Source of the DNA: Plantago ovata
Taxonomy: Eukaryota; Streptophyta; Magnoliopsida; Lamiales; Plantaginaceae
Reading direction: 5' to 3'
NCBI GenBank assembly: GCA_028274465.1
Contig: CM051455.1
Coordinates: forward strand, 44,285,129 to 44,349,128
Length of the DNA stretch: 64,000 nt
Both the position numbers and the translations under genes were made by a program. How positions within the stretch are numbered: position 1 is the stretch's first letter; each line of letters begins with the position of its first letter. Positions 58,921-64,000 of the stretch are shown here, piece by piece. Below the pieces are notes generated by a model, which saw only the letters and a program-made list of their open reading frames with translations, ran no database searches and was not told where the DNA came from.

Positions 58921-61522
58921 ATGAGAGGAAAAGCAGAGCTCGACGAGGCTTTTGAATCTGCGGATTCGGCTGCTGATATGCTCACCGTGTTCAAGGAGAT
59001 GGAGCAGAGTGGATGCTATAAAGATTTGGGCAAGCAGTTAGCAGTGTGTAGAACTCGCATTTTGGTTCGATGCGGAAGGCAAGGAACCAGAACAGGTTCT
59101 GTTCTTCGGTAAGAAAGGTTTAAAATTCTATATGGATTGGTTGAATAACTGCAGTGATGAGTCTAGTATTGCACTCAGATTGTCTTTAAAGATTTCTTAC
59201 ATTTCACGAGTGATGGGTGCCGCTTGCTTTAGGTTGAAAAGATATGATGAGAGTTTGACCTATTTGAATATGTCTGAGAGTAAGCTGCTTAAAGTAGAAC
59301 AGAATAAATCTTGCACAGATGATGACATCATTTTCCGCTGGTTAGTAGTTGTTGAGGCTCTACTGTTTGAAGTTAAGAGAGTCATGGGTAGGAGGGATGA
59401 GGCTCTTTCTCATATGAAAAAGATTCTTGAACTTAAGCAGAAGATCTTGGATGAAAATAGTCTTGAGCTCGGTGAGGCCTATAAGGCGACATATATGAGT
59501 TATCTGGGGGCTATGAAAGTCAAGGATGCTCACCCCTTTTGTGCCAAAGCGTTGGAGATATACTCTAAGCATTTCGCTCATGATTCCGAGGAGCTGGCAG
59601 AGATTAGGAGGCATTTTAGTCTATTGTGTCCTGCGATTGGGGAACATGACAAGGCATTCGAACTGGTGCAGTTATCGGAGAGTGTTTTGAAGAAAACAGA
59701 TAACAGTTTTCAGCGCAATGCTGCACTAGTTGAGAAGGGCAACATGTTGATAAGTTTTGGTAAGTATGAGGAAGCTATTCAAGCTTTCGAGGCTGTGGTT
59801 TCACGTGTTGATGTAGAACCGGGTTCACAGGGTGCAGCGTTTACTTCCATGGCAATGGCCTATTGTAAGATGGGGAAATTCACTGATGCAAAGAAGTTTA
59901 TCAGAAAGAGCGTGGATATTTTTGGGAAGATGGATGTACATTCTGATTCTGATAGTTACCCTGTTGCTCTTGGATTTCTGGGGGTGTCAGAGTTTTATGA
60001 GATGATGGGTGATTTTGATTCTGCTCTATCATTTATAGGGAGAGCGCTGGCAACCCCTGAACTTTCCCCAATGCTTCTCTCACTAGGTTCTAGCAAACTT
60101 TACACATTGATTAACAAAACTGGCAAGGTGGGCAAGGAATCCCTTACATAGAAGCTGTGGTAGAGAAATTAAAAGAGAAGTTTGGTCCTGTGCATAGTGA
60201 AGTAGGGTATGCCTACATAAACCTGGCAGTTGCTTATATGAGATCAGGAAATCCAGAGTCAGCTGCAAAGTATATGGCCTATGCAAGAGATAGGTAAAAC
60301 TTACAACTTGAAATTTGTTGGTTTTTTAGTTTCTCGAAATGATCTAGTTGATTGTTCAGCATTTCATGACTAGTTAGAAAGATAGTTCAGTTCCGGAACG
60401 GAAACCTATTTTGCATTTTAGATTGCTCGAGCTTGACCTGATAGATGGTTCACAATTTATTTGGTTTCATGTTACCAGGTTTCCTCTTGTTATAGAGATT
60501 CAGCGGGTAATTGAAGGTTTAAAAGGACTTGGACAGTCTGAGCTGGATGAAGCTATTAGACTGCTGAACCAAATGAAAGCTGGTGATGAAGTGGCAGAAC
60601 CTCCTACAAATGTCTCAGATCAGTCCAAAGATGGTGAAGGTTTCCTGTCAAAGAACTCTCAGTCTGATATTTCAGAAGATGAAATGGTAATATGCTGATT
60701 GTAGAATAACACTTTTTCAACAACATGGACAAAAATCTCATATGGCTGCGCTTATCTGTTTCATTATCTTTTTAAACCTAGGATGCTAGTTGTTTATCAT
60801 TCTTGTGACAGAACAGTGATTGATTGTTTCCCCGTCTCCTAAGTAGAAAAATTAAGGCAATGTGTGTTGTATCAGATTGGGTATTTTAAGTGATCATTTC
60901 CCCGTTAAGCTTCACAAACCAGCTATGCGTTCTTTTTGTTTGCTTTGCCTTATTAGTTGTTCAGTAAGCTTTCATGTTCCAGATATATCATTGTATACTG
61001 TTTCAAGTGTTATAGTGTTGCTAAGATCGAGGGTATAGTGTTATGGTGTTACTTAATTGCTCTCTTGACTTATCTAGGTGTGATGATCTGGATATTATAC
61101 ATTCATCTGTTAGATAATTTGCACACTTTTATACCAAAAGAGCTGTGCATGTTCATAGCTGCATAGAAGTTTAATAAGGAAACACAGACATGTATGTGAT
61201 GAACTATTTACGTTTGTTTTAAGATGTTGACTAAGGTTTAACCACGAGAAAGTTACAGACAACCACCTCATGTCTGATCTTCTCTTATTCACAAATTTCT
61301 GTTTCTGGTGGTTCTTAAATTTAAACGGTGTCTGGTCTCTCTTGTATAACATTTCCTAAATGTGTTTGTTCTTAGTGTAGTCAAATTGGTTGGTTGGTTT
61401 TAACATCAGTTGCATTTTTACAGGTTGCTAAGCTGGAAGACATGAAATTGAAGGAGGCAAAATCCTCTGCAGGGGCCTCAGCTTCCAAAGACGATGAAGA
61501 TTCTTCCAGCGATTCACTCTAA
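58921..61522 (+). pseudogene. TPR-repeat (kinesin-light-chain-like) protein gene, broken by two frameshifts
   Basis: One long exon (58921-60293), then 60479-60686 and 61424-61522, joined by good GT-AG introns. The start MRGKAELDEAFESADSAADM is open, but at about 59060-59080 the sensible reading (EPEQVLFFGKKGLKFYMDWL) moves to another frame. That frame stays open to about 60125, where a second shift occurs, and continues as IPYIEAVVEKLKEKFGP. The body has several 34-residue TPR-type helical pairs, such as GKYEEAIQAFEAVVSRV and GDFDSALSFIGRALA. The C-terminus is Ser/Asp-rich (KDDEDSSSDSL). TPRs mediate protein binding. I do not recognise the orthologue. The downstream exons and splice sites look intact, so either the gene decayed recently or the sequence contains indel errors. 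A 46-base intron at 59109-59154 could restore the first frame but is too short for a normal plant intron. Confidence 0.7.
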
Positions 61523-62085
61523 ATGTCTGAGTACACCCGGGGTGATTTAGTTATTCGTCAGTAGTACAACTCTCCACATTTGAAGAACCTGATACTTTTT
61601 TTAACACAATTGATAGCTGAGCTATAGTTGTGGTGATTGGTGAATGATACATGTTCTGCTAGCTTTGGGTACTAAAACTTGTGTTACACTATGCTTTTGC
61701 GTTGATGCCTGGATTTGGGATGACTTTTTATTTATATGCATGCTGAGCTGATATGTGGCTGCATAATTTAACGTTACAAAATCTATGTTTTCAGTTATAT
61801 AAGCTCTTGCCGAACATGCATTTGATAACTGTGGAACCTGTTACTTAAAGACACTGCCAACAGTCTACAAATCCTAGCTTAAATCTTACTACTAACAGAG
61901 AGATGAATCTATAATTTTCTGGTTTATACTTAATCGTCTACTGCAGCAGTGTACATAGATCTGAAGCAGATTCTAATCTGTGGTTCTGTCACAGATCGTC
62001 ACTACTCACTACATCCTAGAGGCTTAAAGCTTCAAGGTGAAGTTCAAAAGTGCGGCTGCAAAATTATCATAGCAGTGAAGATTTT
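61523..62085. other. 3' UTR and intergenic sequence
   Basis: 3' UTR of the TPR gene followed by AT-rich sequence without features. Confidence 0.45.
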
Positions 62086-62915
62086 AAGCTTCTGGTGAAG
62101 TTTTCCAGTTCCTTCAATCCTTCTTCAGGAGAGATTTTGCATCACCTAATATCTTTACCATGGCACTACCAACAATCACAGTCTGCTCCCCAGTGTCAAT
62201 ATGTGAAAATGTTACTCATTGCTAAATGAAGTTGCACGTTTAGTACCTATCAGACATGCTCCAACTGCTACGGGCTTGATCGTTGCCTGTCGGGAAAATT
62301 GTCAAGTTAACTCAAAATGCTCAATAGATAAAGATCTCTAAAAAAGAAAAGACAATTGAACAAATAGATGTTCAGAAAAGGCAGGCAGAGAGTACACTAC
62401 AGATACTAAAAGAATTTTTCAAGTCGGGTGAAGCTTATGTTCCTCCTTTATATCCTTCCGGGGAGATTTAACCTTGCCAGTTGCCATTATCATATGCTTG
62501 AGCTCCTGTGAGTTGTGACTCCTATCCAACTCACTATTAAAAGATTCAAAAATAGCAAGGCAGGGAAAAAAATAACATAGATATTTACAGCAAACATATG
62601 CATTAAGGTACGGGCCAGAGGCGTAAGCTTTTATAAGACATTATCTCACTTCCTTTAAATAAGCAGCTCCTGTAACATTCCTCAGTTTCTAGTAACAAGA
62701 ACAATAGAACATAAACGAATGTGCAACACACAAACCATGGATAACAGAACAAAGAGGAGGATCATCATAGATTACGAATAGAACAGGGATCATTACTTCC
62801 AAGGTTTATTCGTGTTTAAAAAAGAGAGGTAGACAAACCCTTCTGAAACTTCACAATAGCTTTCATAGTTTCAGTTGGAGTAGTGGCTGTCATGACATGA
62901 GCAGCACCTGAAATT
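62086..62915 (-). pseudogene. Tryptophan synthase alpha-subunit remnant (three decayed exons)
   Basis: Read on the minus strand, three separated pieces match consecutive parts of the plant enzyme that makes indole from indole-3-glycerol phosphate. 62912-62840 reads TATTPTETMKAIVKF then EGFVYL; 62286-62240 reads ATIKPVAVG; 62200-62088 reads VIVGSAMVKILGDAKS, then after a 2-base shift PEEGLKELENFTRSLKS. The acceptors before the first two pieces survive (TTTCAG, CGACAG). The glycine-rich phosphate-binding GVTGAR segment and the N-terminal half are missing, and frames are broken. This is a dead 3' fragment. Confidence 0.75.
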
Positions 62916-64000
62916 GCAGGCAAGAATGGATATTCAGTGATCTAGAGCCTGACTATTTCTTAGAAAATCCTGATTGAGGGCCTTCACTCCATCCAAACGA
63001 ATGGTTCTATCACTACTTCAATCACCCTTATTCGACTTTACATCATCCAGAGTTACCAGAGGCAGACTATGATTACTTGGACCAGGTAAATTAGTCTGTG
63101 TAGCTGAAATTCATCAACATCAACTAAAAAGTTGTTATTAGTATGCACTTGTCAAGAGATATGAATGTTTTTGGTAGTAATTATTAAACACACTCCGTCT
63201 CTGAGTAATAAGTTTCCAATTTTTTCACCATCAAATTAAGATCAATTACTTTGTTTCAATCTCTTGACAAACAAATACAGTAATCTCAAAAAATGGCATT
63301 GACAATAATTTTTTTATTAGTGTTGTTTTATAACAATTTTTTGGTGAATTTGAAATTTACATAATTTATGTGGCTTAATTTTGAATTATTTAGTGTCAAT
63401 TTCGTAAAATAGAAGATATTAGGGTATATTGTGCAATAAACAAAAAATAAAGTTGCTTGGGTGAAAAGAATAATCAGATTTTCTTATAGGAGTAAACGTC
63501 TTAGTTCGCTGAAATTAAAGTTTTATCGAAAAAGGGCCGAGAGATGGAGTTGTTTGTTGTTGTGAGACTTTACCACTTATCCGAATTTGGACAATAGAAA
63601 AGAGGTGATCTTTCTAGAGAGTAGAAACGTGTCTCTATCTAACATTCACACCAAGTCATCATGTGTATACTCACAAGTATATACTACTCTAATTAAAATA
63701 ATACATTGGTTAATTATCTTGGCTTAATTGGTGCTAAGGTCCTTAACATTCTGATATCTACTAAGGAGTCTCTGACAAATTCTATTATGATAAATGACCT
63801 ACTTTAGCTTTTGTAATTAATTTAACCTCCCCAGGTGACTCTACGTAACTATTTTAACTATTTTACGCGGGCCTAGATGTAATTAAAATATAACTAACTG
63901 GAGGATGGATGTAACTGATGAACTTATTGTCCTTTAGATGTAATAAATGAATCTAAAAGGGGTACATATTTAAGTTTTTCATAAATATAAGATGTTTTTT
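62916..64000. other. Intergenic to window edge, with one coding-like scrap
   Basis: At about 62945-63086 a plus frame reads PDYFLENPD, then (after one stop) GPSLHPNEWFYHYFNHPYST and LHHPELPEADYDYLDQ, ending at a donor-like GTAAAT. It looks like a degraded exon of an unrecognised gene. The rest (63110-64000) is AT-rich with no supported feature. Confidence 0.3.

Noticed and set aside
59109..59154. A 46-base intron that would restore the first frame of the TPR gene
   Set aside because: Splice signals fit, but it is shorter than normal plant introns and would remove sensible coding sequence (FFGKKGLKFYMDWL); a frameshift is preferred.

Overview
This is a stretch of a plant nuclear genome, almost certainly a eudicot. 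The genes are intron-rich, with GT-AG splice sites and AT-rich introns. They encode plant-specific proteins (a NAC factor, the chloroplast protein HCF244, a plant O-fucosyltransferase), and the spaces between them are filled with plant transposable elements. The species cannot be fixed from sequence alone; the style of the reverse-transcriptase element and the repeats would fit an asterid, but that is only an impression. All exon structures below were derived by hand from splice sites and reading-frame continuity. For each intact spliced gene the exon lengths sum to a multiple of three.

Layout. 1-2520: decayed non-LTR-type reverse transcriptase element (minus), running off the left edge. 3997-9635: a 19-exon gene (plus) joining a FAR1-type DNA-binding domain in frame to a methylmalonate-semialdehyde dehydrogenase (ALDH6) module whose catalytic cysteine is serine. 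10587-13143: histidine-phosphatase (phosphoglycerate-mutase-like) gene (minus), with a divergent plus-strand promoter and a partial duplicate of its 5' end 1.6 kb away. 13.4-19.5 kb: gene-poor. 19692-23184: O-fucosyltransferase (plus). 24132-24280: SINE with target-site duplication. 25062-30140: TIM44 (plus). 31214-33618: HCF244 (plus). 34168-34695: dUTPase (minus) with E2F-like promoter sites. 36319-40911: CWC21/SRRM2-N-terminus-like splicing factor (plus), whose single intron holds a 3.5-kb Ty3/gypsy element (minus) with a perfect 5-bp target duplication. 41534-42711: NAC factor of the FEZ/ANAC094 type (minus). 43-58.6 kb: repeats, including a two-unit higher-order tandem array, a foldback element, a truncated LINE, LTR fragments, a long inverted repeat and a hAT-type MITE. 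58921-61522: TPR-protein gene (plus) with two frameshifts. 62.1-62.9 kb: remnant of a tryptophan synthase alpha gene (minus).

The genes do not form a functional cluster; they are typical independent plant housekeeping and regulatory genes. The most unusual object is the FAR1-ALDH6 fusion. The DNA-binding zinc ligands are intact and the mitochondrial presequence position is taken by the FAR1 domain. The dehydrogenase fold is kept but its catalytic Cys and the adjacent Arg are lost, and a repeated acidic/Ser-rich tail is added. The sequence suggests a nuclear pseudoenzyme, possibly a ligand-responsive regulator, but that role is inference.
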